Shown in pieces: positions 24,712-37,467 of a stretch of DNA of 64,000 nucleotides; within the stretch, counting starts at the first letter, position 1; each line of letters begins with the position of its first letter. The stretch lies in NCBI RefSeq assembly GCF_910592395.1, contig NC_088316.1, positions 19,654,001-19,718,000 on the forward strand, written 5' to 3'. The notes below the pieces were generated by a model. It was not told where the DNA came from. It worked only from the letters and a program-made list of their open reading frames with translations, and searched no databases. Made by a program: the position numbers and the translations under genes. Origin of the DNA: Lineus longissimus. Taxonomy: Eukaryota > Nemertea > Pilidiophora > Heteronemertea > Lineidae.

Positions 24712-25342
24712 AGCTCAAAGAGGGGGGGATTTGGGTCACGTAGATCTACGTGGTTCGGCGCTGAAGTTGTTAATTGGCACCCGCAGTGAAAAACCGTTCA
24801 ATAGCTAATTAGACTTATTATAATTCTGGTTGTAAAGCAGGAAAGCTTCAAGAATGGTGGGCTTGTTGACGGGCCTGGCAACAGTTCAACGAAAAATGCT
24901 CGTTCGATGACATTGATTGGCCTACTGGTGTCAACCTGGGATAGCAATAAGGGAATTAGAAACGTGGAGGATATACATGTACATCCTGAGATTCATTGTC
25001 ATTTTATGATATCTATCTAGAGGTGGTAAGGCTGTAAGGAGTAACAACCCCGCCAGCACCTCAACGACAGAAGCTGTGACTTGGATGATCTGCATGAGCC
25101 TGGTTTGCTCCATTCGAAAAAGGACCTCGGCAAAGTATTTAATGAAATTCAGGACAACGTGTTTAGCTGAGTTCATAGCTAACATACAACACACAGAAAT
25201 AGCTAAATTGGAGGAGCGAATATCCTACAACTGACATTTTCCTTGCGGCAACATTACATCTTTCTATTTGTTCTCGTCATACTACGTACATTACCTTGCA
25301 TAGATTGACACGTTATTTTGTTAACTTGTTACATTACTGTAT

Positions 25343-25637
25343 ATGGAGATTGGAGTTGAGATGCCAGCCTACCGCTGCACCTCGTCTGAAGACGACAGAC
25401 TCGCATTTAAACCAAAGAAATACAAATCAGCTCCGATGGTAAGTTTAACAGTGTCTTGTCGCTTGTTTGATATTTTACATTATTTCAATAGCTGGCCCGG
25501 GCTAAAGAGACAAAAAATAACGAATATGGAATTGGCAAGTCATCATCATTTATTATCGAAATATCTTTGAACTTCGAGTCATTGGTTTTTTTTGTTGAAA
25601 AATCATAAAAAATCGATCACCGTCCCCGGGTGGGGTC

Positions 25638-25694
<57 letters not shown>

Positions 25695-28600
25695 AGATAT
25701 ATACCTCAACCATGGTTTGACAAACCTTGCTGCCGGTTGTATTCCAGGGTACGAACTACCGACATGCCCATAATCTTGTGTAATGTTGCTGTTGCTGAAA
25801 TCGTAAATGTTTGACTTAATTAGATGTATTGATTGTGCAAACATGCACGATGGATGATTTTTAAAGCGGTTCACTATTTCGTGTACATTATCGCTGAATG
25901 GAGTTCTCACGCACTGCCTCCGGAAAGATCAGAACCAACTTAATCAATATTTAATACCAACTGATTAACGGTTAATCAGTGCTTTGTGCTGGACAGACAT
26001 GACATGGATCTCAAGATAAGCTCTAGCTTGGCGCAGATATTTGATAAAAAGTTCGGAAAACTATTAATCAAGATTCGTAAAAAAGTTTAATCATGCAGGC
26101 ATTATATTAATCGGATCAATCCGATTCAGAAGCTCCGTGGTATGACATATCATAGAAAGCACTGGATTGATATTTTGCTGGGAGAGACTAGGGTTCACAT
26201 GAACAGATTCAGTCGATCGGGTTCAGCCGAAGGGTGAGAATATCACTGGGAAGTTACTGGTTCCAAATCAGTTGATATAAACTGGATATATAAAACTTAT
26301 AGAACATACTCAACGGAATGTTGCTGAGAATTGAGAGGCTCCCTCGCGAGTCGCATCCAGATCAGTGAGTATGCATTTCTTCGCTTCGGGATGTAGAAAG
26401 TACCGGAAGGGTTTTAAAAAAACAGTCTCTTCTCTCGTTTTCTGAAGTCTGATCATATAGGAAATTCATCAAACCACAAGATAGGCGAATGTCATTTGCT
26501 TGGCGGCGGGATCCAGTAAAGTCAAGTCAACAATTTGACTGATTCGGGGCATTGTCATGCAGCCCGGCTAGCTCAGTCGGTAGAGCATGGGACTCTTAAT
26601 CCCAGGGTCGTGGGTTCGAGCCCCACGTTGGGCGTATGAAGTTTTAATATCATACGGACATATTTTTATAGCTTTTGCTCATGCCATTTACCAATTGGTG
26701 TGTGTCTTCCTTTTGATGTTAGGTTACATGTTATCGGGCTTTTACTTTGATATAGTATAAGGCATTTTATGACCGAGCAGGCATATGAGCATGATATTTA
26801 GCCCGGGACTTTGGCGCGATTTGAATTATTAAATCCTTGTTACAGGCGACAAGGCTTATATCAGCAGGTATCGCTCCTAATCGTTCAATAATCTACTCGA
26901 AACTTTCAAAACATACCAATACCAGAGATTAAAGGTTTAATATATTGCCGTTTTTAATGATCCGTTAGGCTGTAGTTTGAACGACATTTGGCACACTCGG
27001 GTGATTACAGGTACACCAGGTACCAGATACTCTGTCTCTCACCGAAGTCTCCTGGCCAGTCTTCACCGAGCATTCTGGCATGCAGGAAACTCGGATCCAC
27101 ACCCACCCTATACACCAGGCGAAGGTTCTGCCCCCGGTATCGCGCACTCCTGGTGTTGTTATCATTGTACTTCAGGATAGTTCGGATGGAGCAACAGGCT
27201 GAAAATTGAATCTTATCAGTCTTACCCACATTTTTCTACAGCTGCACTTGTCTTACCTATTTACTCTCCTGAATATTCCAATAATCGAATATTTATCTTT
27301 CAGTTTCGGTGCAGCTTTGGGATGACGTCTACTGGCATCGCCAACGTGACCTCTATTGGGCCCGAGCGGTTCGGGGAGCGCGAGAGTCTGGATAACTGGG
27401 GTCAAGGACGAGGGAAGAGGCCGCCGAGGAAGACCAGCGTCCCTAATGCGAGAGACAATAAGAAACGATACGGGGTCCGGAAGGCGAGTATCGCCAGCGA
27501 GGGAGCAATGAATACAAAATCCCCGGACATTTTCAAAATTGAGTCAAATATAATGCGAACTCCGCCCAAAAATGGCCGCCGGGCGGTCCAACCCGTGGAA
27601 TATACAATAGAACAATCTCTACAAAGAATCCCAACGAAAGAGGGTTTGAATAAACGGACTGCCTCTTTGTACCTCAGTAGAGCTACCACGAAAATCACCA
27701 TCAAAGATGCAAACTCGCCAAGTCCTGAACTCACTCCGAGGACGACAGCATCGAGGAGGGAATCCATCAATCAGTCCCGGTTCTCCATGGTGTCACGTGT
27801 TGCAGACTCCAGGACCAGTGTGACGACAAGCGGTCCAGTCGCCAATAATCTATTGACATTGCATCGAGAGTATACGAGAGAGTTCACTTTCACCGGATAT
27901 GACATCATGAAAGATGGTAAGTTGGTGTCCATCGACGATGATGGAAGAGTTGTCCGTAACCATGGCTTGTGTCGTGGTATCAAAACCTTTTCGCTTCAAA
28001 CCGTTCTTCTCTAAAGTATTTCCTAGTTGCAAAAAAGATTGTTTTTTACTGAAAACGAGTCCTGTTTGTAATGGGTCCGAGTCCTGTACGTAATGTGTCT
28101 GAGCACAGAGCCCTTAATCGAGTGGAACTGAGCCCTGTTTCTGATAGGTTCGTGCCCTGCATGAAATGTGTCTGAGCACAATGGAACTGAGCCCTTAATA
28201 GAGTGGTACTGACCCCTGTTTCTGATGGGTTCGAGCCCTGCATGTAATGTGTCTGAGCACAAAGCCTCGGGGAGGATACCGGGAAGGAACATGCACTAAC
28301 CTCTAAGTATGTTCGAACGAAGGATCATCTTCAACAAGACTGTTGTTACCGCATAGAAATCATGGCTTTCATGCATTGGCTTTCTAATTGAGTCCCGCGT
28401 GTATGCTAGTACTTTCTCTTCAAATGGTTTTTGATAATCCTATATTGTCCAAATACCATATCTGTGTAGGCGTCTAGGGCCGGGATAATCTGAATGGATT
28501 TAAACCTTACCAGAAATCGCTTTATCTACTTTTGTTTTTGATCAAATTTCAATATATACAGGTCCAATAATGTATAAATTCATGTAATTGCGTATTAAGC

Positions 28601-31600
28601 GTCCCATTATCATATCTATATTGTCACAGGGATCATCTAAGCCATTAAAACGATTTCTTTAGTTATTCTGACTTGGTTAGGATAGTGTACTTTGTGGCAG
28701 GGAAACTTTTGGGAGTTCTTCGTGTTCACCGATTTTGTGTCACAGCCTGAAATTGAAGTTCTAAGCGACGGCATCTGCCTCTGTCATCCGGTTCCCTATC
28801 AGATAATACATCATCTCAACGTTTATGGAGGTCAGCTCCCTACGAGTTGAAGTTGTTCTACGAACAGCTTCTTTCTCCTTGTTCGGGTGTAGCTTACTCA
28901 TCATGCTCATTGCTTCTTGAGAGTGGATTCCGTGAGAGCTCTCATGCTTTACTACAGATTTTCTCCCTTCGGATCACTCTCTAGACGCTAGGCTGTAGCA
29001 ATGACTACAGAATCCGGCTGTAACGGATTTCAACTGTGAATGTGATATATATAGACCATGATTTTTTATATGGTGTCGTTTTCTTTGGAATATTAGACTC
29101 ACAACTCCAAGGCCAGAACGTATGTGACACTTTGTATCGAACAAAAAGATCTGCTAAAATGCAGGCTGATTCATGTGGAAGTAGGCCGATCTCTGGCACT
29201 GGTGGTTTAAACCTGATCACTGAGATGGACCCCTGGCTCATGGGTAAGCAACCGTTGGTGCCAGACGATGACCATACTGGCGAATCACCGGAATTGACCT
29301 TCCAGACACAGCGTCCTTTCATCAACTTATCTACATGTACTTACTTAACTGCAACATGATGGTTAGGCCATCAAAAGTGTGAGAATAAGAAATGAAACAT
29401 GGATATTTACGATATTGCGTATGACCTCCTTGATAGGCCTAATGATTTCTGTTAACGCATCCACCATTGTTGGACTGACAACTTATCCTGACTATTCCAA
29501 CGATTGCCCTCGATCTCGTGGTAATAAGGTTCACATTCCTTGCCCTTGCCCACACAACAGTTGTGTGCTACGTCTTGCTATCACCCATGGTGTCTGTTCC
29601 AACGTTTATCAGAGACTCTACATTTTCCAGTCGCAAAGAAGACAACAGTTGATAACAAAGAAGAGTTGAATCGTCTGCAGAAGACACAAGTGTACGAGGG
29701 TACGTGCAAGAAGCTTGGCATCACTCCCGCCACTTACGTCACGCGCAATCTCTCGTCACGTGACATCATCATGAAGAGCCATGAGCTCGGTCCACTTGGT
29801 GCTAGGGCGGTAGCCATTGCGCTCGTGGTAGGTAGTTGTTCAATTTTACTGAGAAATGTATAATAGCCCTGATGATAATTGTCGTTTTGCAGTCTCCTGG
29901 TAATCCGTGTTCTCCAAACGTGGTTCCCAGCGTTGCGAGGGATCAGATCCGATCCGATCCGATCCAATCTTGATAATCATAACACATTGATGGGATTGAA
30001 AGCGTTCGCGAAAAAAGAAGATGACATATATTGCTTATTAATCATAGTTATGATTAAGTGTCAATCAATCGTGTTTCAGAATAATGACAAGGTCGAACGT
30101 CTCGATGTATCCGACAACCATATTGGAAACGACGGGGTCAAGGCCATATCTGACATGTGTCATGGTAACAGCGTCCTGACACATATTGTAAGTAAGGTAG
30201 ACGTGGTGTTGTTCTTATAAGCTAGTCGTTCAATAAGCCAGACAACACTTTGACAACATTCATAACATAGATTTTGTCCGATCACTGAAAGAAGATGTTT
30301 GCACTGGAATTCCAAGTTTTTAATTGTTTTCAGTACAAGTAGAACAGATATGCATGTATACGACGAAACAGAATGACAAAGCAGCTGCAGTCGCTCGCTT
30401 AACAACAGATACCAGGTCGCTCGGCGTCAGTCGTCGCGTCGAGTTGGTAGCATCAGTTAACTGACAGATCCGTCCTTTTTGCAGTGTCTTGGCTGGAACC
30501 AGATGACGACAGACGGAGTCAGGGCCATATGCTCATCATTGAAGGAGAATCAGAACATCAAAAAGCTAGACCTTTCAGGCAACCATCTCAAGGACCAAGA
30601 TGCAAGATATGTTGCAGATCTTGTAGAAGTAAGTAAAAAGAAAAGGCTACTGAGCAGATGTGATTCACCATGCAAGTCTGGTATAGGCTGGTGTTTGCAT
30701 TGGCATGGACTCTACTCCCCTGCAGTCCATTTTGTCACCTGATCGTCTCTCCTTACGGGGCGACAGGACGAGGCCGGTACATTGCGTCCGAAGTGTACAC
30801 AGGCACCAAGTGACGGCAGACGGCACGATACCTACTGTCAGCAATACTGTATCAGCCTGCCGTATATGCTGATTGGTTAACCTTCTTTGTCTCTTATTCA
30901 TAGGCTTCCCTTCATTTTTTTCAGAACAACGTTTCTCTTAGGGAATTGATCCTTAGTCACAATGATTTCCGAGAGATGGGCGGGGAGTTGTTATCCAAGG
31001 CATTAGGCTACAATGACACGATAGAGCATTTAGATTTGAGCTGGAATCATCTCAGAGGGAAAGGTGCTGTTTCTATTGGAAAGTGTCTCCAAGTAAGCTC
31101 AGTGTTTTTTTAAAAGATGTCGACATTTCAAGCAGAGCATTAACAACGCTAGTCACTCACCAGTCACCTTTGTCGTTATAACCTTCACTGAAATCCTAAT
31201 GTCTACATAAATTTGACGCTGAGGTAGTGAAACCTTTGTACTGAACTACGCATATCTGTTCCTCTTTTCAAACTGTCGTTTGTGTTTACCAAGTTACAAC
31301 CGTTAGGTTACTGAAGACAATAGATCAGAGGAATGCAATTCTTGATAGTATCATCTTCATTCACCTTCATTTTATAAATCCCGTCATAAACTAGCAACCA
31401 ATATAATTCGTTGCAGCAAAATCTTGGGCTTAAAAAGCTGAATTTGTCTTGGAATGGTTTTGGCGAGGATGGAGGCAAGGCCTTAGGGGCGTCTCTCTTG
31501 AAAAATAAGACCATGTTAGAACTAGACCTGACCAACAATCGAATCACCCCAGGCGGCATCAAAGCGATCATGAATGGAGTGCTCAAGAACGACACGCTCA

Positions 31601-34600
31601 AGATATTGCATGTGAGTTATTCACGGCAGCTGTTCGCCTCCTTCTCCTTTTTCGTCCTCTTCCCCTTACTCTATAAAACAGTTATGCCGGTGTGCAAGGG
31701 ATAGTATTCCTAGGGCTGATAGTCCGTGTAACAATAGCTCGCATTGCTAAATGTTTTGGTTAGGGTTAGCGGTACAATAGATCATGCTGCTTAATTGGTC
31801 AAATACAATGCTACCGGACTATGACTCCAGGGGGACTATATCCGCTGTCACACCGGCTTGCCTAATCAAGATTGAGTTTCTTACAGTATCGTTCAGGTTG
31901 TTTGCTCTCAGTGACGTCTCCCTTGATGCATCAGCGCCAATTTTCCCAATAAGAGGTTCATTGATTACGTCAGCCGGGGTTCACATTATAAGTCAGACAG
32001 TTTATTGGAAAGAAATATTACCATTCAGTTTTTACCATTGCTATGCATCAATCGGAGGAAAGACTTCTTCTGAGTAACTTTCATAGCACAAAGGTATCCG
32101 TTTCAAGAAGAAGAAGCGGTGACAGCTATTATACCTTGTTTCTGTTACAGCTGGGACGGAACCCGATCACGCCTGAGGTAGCCAAGAACATCCTAAACTA
32201 CCTGCAGAAGATAACAGACCGGTGTGGTCTGGAGGAAATCCTGATGGACGTGAGTTGGAGATTATCTTTTTTAATCAAAAATATATTCACCTCTTCATCA
32301 AGGCATTAGATAAGAGCTTTACTTTCTCGATCCCAACATAACCTTTTTTGATGACGTATACCTCCCATTTTCCTGCAGGACATCACTGTCGACGTTGAGT
32401 TCGTTCAAATGCTTGCGGAGATCCGTGAAAGACGATACATTAAAGTGTCTCATGGACCAATCATTAAGCTCTCCACCGATCACGTGGCTGCCATCAGTGA
32501 TGTGTTCATGGACCGGGACCCTGTCAAGACGTTGTTTGACTTCATGGCGGCTGAGGGCCTGAGGGTGGTGGATCTGTTCAACAGACTGGATGAGGACAAG
32601 AGTATGAGTGTCAGCAAGAAGGAGTTCAGGGACGGCATGGTGGTGAGTGGGACCTTAAAGTAAACATATCCCTGCCGTATGGTTTTATCTCGGTCCTCAT
32701 GCCTAGTTCAGGCTGGTGACTCTGAACTCTGAAGCTAAACTTTGCAGTAAGTTAAAAAGCAATCACCATTTATCTCGAAGATTTTCTTCACCATTTTCAG
32801 AAAATCAAGGTTCCTCTAACCTTGCTACAGTTGGACATCCTAATGGACAAGCTGGATAAAGATAACGACGGAGAAGTGGACCTAAGGTATGTACAGACAG
32901 GAAAATGCCTACGACAGGTGTTCAATATCTATACCCGCCGTTAATGTGACCATTTTCCCCTGCGAGTTCCCTTTTCAGGATAAGAAACAACGTGTTTATA
33001 TTGAGTTCTCGTAAGGACCCGCTTCGTTTACCCAAGCAACCGTTTGACCATCATCAGATTTATGGTCATTTCCCGATGCGGTGTTTCAGTTTGCGTTGGT
33101 CGCCTGCATTGGAATTGCAGTCAATTTCCGGACACACCGAGTAAGCTCGTCAACTTCCGGAAGCAGCTGTGTTTGATCAAATCTATTCTCCGCCGAAGGA
33201 TGTCGCGTGTTTCCCTTAGCTTTTGTGTGAGGAAGTCTCTTCCGCTTAGTGACGAAATTTATTGGTCATGATGAAAAAACGAAAGCCTCCAAAAATAACC
33301 AAAAGTCAGCATTTCAACTTACGTGTATTGGACAAATGGAAGTTGATAAAGCTCATTTCCTTCATTCGCTTGGAGGCACGGCTCCTAATGTTTAAAAGAC
33401 TGACACGACTGTTAAATTACGCCAGAACAAAACCGGCAGATTTCATCTCTCTAATAAAACAGCTGTACTTCTCATCCGTCGTGTTCTGCTCTCGCGTGAC
33501 TTGCTTTGTGCATGACTCTGTGAGAATAATCTGTCAGCTCTGGTTGGTGTGCAAAAGTTAAGTTTGAGGGGGAAAAAATCTCTAAAAACATAGACAAAGG
33601 TCACTGTATCTCTCGCAAATGACAAATCTGCGGGGTTTGATTAGGGATACATGTATAAGGTGCATATTCTAACGCTGGTAGATTTATTTCAATAAAAGGG
33701 AACTTCAGTATGAAATGACTATGGTGAAACGAAAGGAACGAAAGAAGGTCAGGAAAGCAGCGGCGGCAGCGAAGGCGGCAGTGGCGGCTGGTAATGTCTT
33801 TGAAACCAGTTGATAGAGGGCATTCTTGCTCTTAACCAAAATGCAATGCGTGGCGGCCATATTGGTTATGACAGTCAAGTAGAATTCTTTCCTTTATTCT
33901 GGCATAAATCCAGAATCCATGTTATTTGTTTTTAAACAACAATCTGTTTGTGAAGCGATTGCATGAAACGTATGAGTCCGTTTTGGAATTTCGTTTGAGC
34001 TCACGTCCGTGTGTTAGCTCTAACTTTATCCAGTATGGCCGCCATTCTCGAATGCCCTCTCTGAACACAACTGGAACTAAGTACAAGAAGCGCTGCTTTC
34101 GAATCACAATGCATATTAACTGCCTCCATTTAGTTATAATCATCCAGCCAAATCACGTCATATGGCTCACATTGTAGGATTTTTTTTCAGGAAGGCTCCC
34201 TTTTTCAGTTTGCTTCAGATTGAAGAGAAATGCTTGTTGAACATCTAGCTGAGTATGATAGTTGCATGATGTTTATGCACGCAGGCAACATTAGTATCTT
34301 ATGGCTTGGACTACAAACAGACAAAAGTTTCCGTCATAAAATGTATGACGGAGATTAATCTTCTCATAGATCCTACCATGGGTCATCAACGTAAATCAGG
34401 GTTTGCGATCTACCTTGAGCCCATCTATGATTCTATGACAGAAATGTTGCCTGTGTATCAACCACAACGTGGATATAAGCCTTTAAGGTCAATGTGTATT
34501 GACATTTACGACACCCGAATGTTAAACTGCCTCTCTTTTGAAAGCGAGATGCAGCTGTTCGCTCTGACTTACAAAGGCCGAAAGACCAAGGGGGCGAGGC

Positions 34601-36686
34601 GACGTTATTCAGTGGTGCATCGCTGGTGAGAGTATTAGTAAGTGACAGCTGTCTTAAACCAGATTCTGATCTTCCTGCAGTGGACGAATTTTTTGTCTTT
34701 ATCTTTAATGTCACATTTACTAATACCTGATCTTCTCTGCAATCATGCTGTCATGTTCCCTGTTCTCATATACATACGGTAGCCTAACTGATCTCTTTTA
34801 TCAATCTTAACTGGTTGTAGCATAGACATCTGCTTTAATTCTCATCATCACATCATTTTCTGAACGAACAGATCTTTACTCGTCCTGCTCGAGGGAGGTA
34901 AGCGGTTGTTAGTCCTTACTCTGTTTCTTGTATTTGGTTTATTTCTGCATATCTTGGTGTACATTTTATAACAAAAACTGAAGGATGCACGTCTTGGAGT
35001 GGTGTTTCCCTAGCATCAACAACTATGGGACCAATTCTGCTTATTCTAGTTTTATGTATTCTTGCAAGCTCTATTGCCAATGACTTCTTTAGGTTTAGGT
35101 GTTTATTGTCTTTTTTCCTAGTGTCAACATCAATATTTCAGATATGCTTTATCTTTCGCGATATTCTTTGCCGAAAGCAGGATCCGTTCTCTATCGTTAG
35201 TTACATTATCTCTAGAGAAAGTGTCCACCATAGTCAACCTAGTATTCGTATTCCTTGAAGGAGAAGAGTTGATTTGTAATAAGTACACGACGTAAGCTCT
35301 GTAGAGAAGTCAACTCTTTTCTAGTCGTTTCTGCGTGCTTGTTATTAGTAAGTAATTTGCTGTAGTTTCTAATCGCTTTTTCCCGCAGTGCACATTTATT
35401 TGCGCTTGTAGTTTTCGCACATGGTTTTTTTGTATTTTCTGTGTTTTTAGATATTGCATAAAACTCTCTGGTATAATTCTTGGAAGTTGCAGCTGGAAAT
35501 AATCGCAAATTGCTTAGCCTCTGTCAGTTTCCCTAACTTAAATATGGACTGGTGTCCAGGGGGACATTTTGAAGTCGAATACGTCCTACCACGAGGTTGC
35601 TGTCAAAGAATTTACTGTAAAGAACTCATGTAGATTTGCAATACAAGTATTAACATATCGTGATGGCATATTTCATCAATCACCCTTTGTATCGAAAACT
35701 CCTTGTTCTTCAACGTTCGGAGTATCGAGAACACTGTTTCATGTTTATAGCTCACTAAATGCATACTCGCTGATTGCCGGATTACCATAATTCAAACACT
35801 GACTGACGAAAAGAGAGCATTTCATCACTTTATTGTTGCCATCAGCTTCATTAGCCAGCTGATGCAGGTCTTTAACGTCCTCTTAAGTAAAGGTGGCAAT
35901 TTCCTCTGGAACACATCATCTTATTATCATTATCATTAACCAGCGACTCTGACTCTAATGGCCGCGGAAAAAACGTGCGATTTCCCTGAGTAATTGGGTG
36001 AAGGAAATCCATGATAACATGAATAAGGTGTCAAAGTCACTAGCTGTAAATGACAGTCCCATCCAATCAACTGGCAATGTGTCACGGGTGTGCATCGTTT
36101 GGTGTCAAGGTCATATAGCGACCGGTTATGAGAGGGGCCCGCCTTCTTTACAGCAAGTTGATCATCCTGAGATTCAGGGTTTATTCGCTCCTACTTCATC
36201 TACAAGTTATCTGGAGGAGGAGTTAATGGGCTGGTGATGGCCCTTGGTAAGAGCTCTTTAGTAGGTGATAACCAAAGTGTACTTTGGAATAATCTTAATG
36301 AAATTAACTCTTCGCAGCGTCGTGCATTCGTCGTGGCTCGTAATGGCTCAGAATGACCTTGCCAATATGCATGTACATGTAGTTAAATGTACGTATATCG
36401 TTTCATTCTCATCATTTCCAGTGAGCTTATCGAAGGTGAAAGAAGAGAGAAGCGACTCCAGCTAGCCCAGCGCGAGAGGCGCCACGCTAGAGGAGAGGAG
36501 TCCCCGCCGCCTACTCCGTACCCATGGAGCGATCGGGCACATTCAGCAAGGCTGGGCGTGTATCGAGGCGAATCGGGACCACGGAGACCGAATTCTGCCC
36601 GTCCAAGCATAAGTCTCCTGGCACCGATTCAACTTAACGAGAGGCCAAAGACCAGCCATGCTACATTGAGAGTGCCTTTTAGATAG
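25343..36686 (+). CDS. Leucine-rich repeat and EF-hand protein, LRRC74-like
   Basis: Eleven coding exons: 25343-25438, 27304-27916, 29631-29827, 30080-30187, 30485-30628, 30925-31092, 31417-31611, 32151-32249, 32379-32642, 32801-32886 and 36422-36686. Frame is kept throughout, giving 744 residues. Residues 1-240 are basic, Ser/Arg-rich and look disordered. Then come about eight 28-residue ribonuclease-inhibitor-type LRRs (LDVSDNHIGNDGVKAI, LDLSGNHLKDQDARYV, LDLSWNHLRGKGAVSI, LNLSWNGFGEDGGKAL, LDLTNNRITPGGIKAI), with several exon borders between repeats. Two EF-hand loops follow, DEDKSMSVSKKE and DKDNDGEVDLSE; the last Ser-Glu comes from the final exon across a 3.5 kb intron, which supports that join. 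The tail is Arg/Pro-rich. Family naming is from memory of LRRC74 proteins. The first exon is the least certain part. Confidence 0.82.
25621..25694 (-). tRNA. tRNA-Asn (GTT)
   Basis: 74 nt with a fully paired acceptor stem (GTCTCCG with CGGGGAC), A box TGGCGCAATCGG, anticodon loop CTGTTAA and B box GGTTCGACCCC. No intron. A T6 run (GATTTTTT) follows on the minus strand as terminator. It lies antisense within intron 1 of the LRR/EF-hand gene. Confidence 0.97.
26562..26634 (+). tRNA. tRNA-Lys (CTT)
   Basis: 73 nt: acceptor GCCCGGC with GTTGGGC (one wobble pair), D-arm TAGCTCAGTCGGTAGAGC, anticodon loop ACTCTTAAT and B box GGTTCGAGCCC. No intron; TTTT follows near 26640. Within intron 1 of the LRR/EF-hand gene, same strand. 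Confidence 0.97.
28057..28265. repeat. Degenerate tandem repeat, about 70-80 bp unit
   Basis: About 2.7 copies of a unit containing GAGCCCTGTTTCTGATGGGT and ATGTGTCTGAGCACA, in the second intron of the LRR/EF-hand gene. Confidence 0.65.
30746..30790 (-). repeat. Dispersed short repeat, copy 3
   Basis: GTCTCTCCTTACGGGGCGAC, AGGACGAGGCCGGTACATTG, CGTCCG; inside an intron of the LRR/EF-hand gene. Confidence 0.6.
32887..36421 (+). other. Large last intron of the LRR/EF-hand gene
   Basis: Donor GTATGT, acceptor TTTCCAG. Holds no gene I can support. A basic, alanine-rich open stretch at 33709-33791 has splice-like borders but meets a stop at once in the gene's frame, so it is at most an alternative terminal exon. 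Confidence 0.55.
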
Positions 36687-37467
36687 CGACACTGTGAAGT
36701 GACTTTCAACTCCGTTTCGGTTATAGGGTTGCGATACGAATACATATATAGGTCTGGATATTTGCTTCATACTTTAAAATCCACGACATTGTGATGTTTG
36801 GATGGTGGCAATGGGGGAGAAGGTCAACTGAAAACGCTATTTGAAGGAGATGGTCGGAAGCCATTTTTCACGACCGCATGTTATGTACGGGGCCATCTCC
36901 AGGTCTGGTGTGAATTTAATAGAGTCTGACGTGGAGAAGAATTCAGTGTGAAGCATGGAAGTTTGCTAACCTCATACGTTTCCTCATTGTTGCCTCTGCC
37001 TGATCCCTCGAAATGGAAAAAACTGCATGAGACGCCCCTTGTACTAGCGTCTACGCGTCTGCAGTCGTCTGGAGAGTGCTTAGAGTTTGATGGAAATACG
37101 TGAAACAGTAGTTCATTAAACCTCACCTCACAGTGATATAGCTGAATACAATGTTTATTTACTAAAAGAAGTTTTGTAAGAAATGTACATAACGGATGCG
37201 AAAGTAAACAAAAAGAAAATAATGAAGATCATGCTGGATAATAAATGATTTTTGTATCTATTCCTGTTAGAGTGTTTTATGTTGTTCGTTATGCAGTAAG
37301 CCCCCATTACAGTAACTCGGGAGTCCCGGGGGCAATCGCGCAAGGATCGTGTAAGAATTCTGCAGGCAATTGACCCAACGTCTAGCTTGTTACACCACCA
37401 GTAGAGTAATCCCACAGAATCCTTTGAATGATCTTCCGCTCATCCCCACACACACGCACGCACACGC
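36687..37467. other. Convergent 3' UTRs of the LRR/EF-hand gene and the anion channel
   Basis: The two genes end tail to tail. A minus-strand AATAAA at 37154-37159 suits the channel; AATAAA on the plus strand near 37240 may serve the LRR gene, in which case the transcripts would overlap by about 100 bases. Confidence 0.45.

Larger units (their letters stand above)
20195..25342. other. Noncoding: thymosin 3' UTR and intergenic
   Basis: No gene recognised. Contains a dispersed-repeat copy at 21481-21525 and a 180-bp palindrome at 24532-24711. Scattered open frames up to 90 codons show no family signature and no good splice borders. Confidence 0.5.

Noticed and set aside
28229-28265. tRNA B-box-like GGGTTCGAGCCCTGC
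   Set aside because: Part of a tandem repeat with no cloverleaf around it.
33709-33791. Possible extra exon (basic, Ala-rich) in the last LRR/EF-hand intron
   Set aside because: In the gene's phase it hits TGA after three codons, whereas direct joining to 36422 completes the EF loop.
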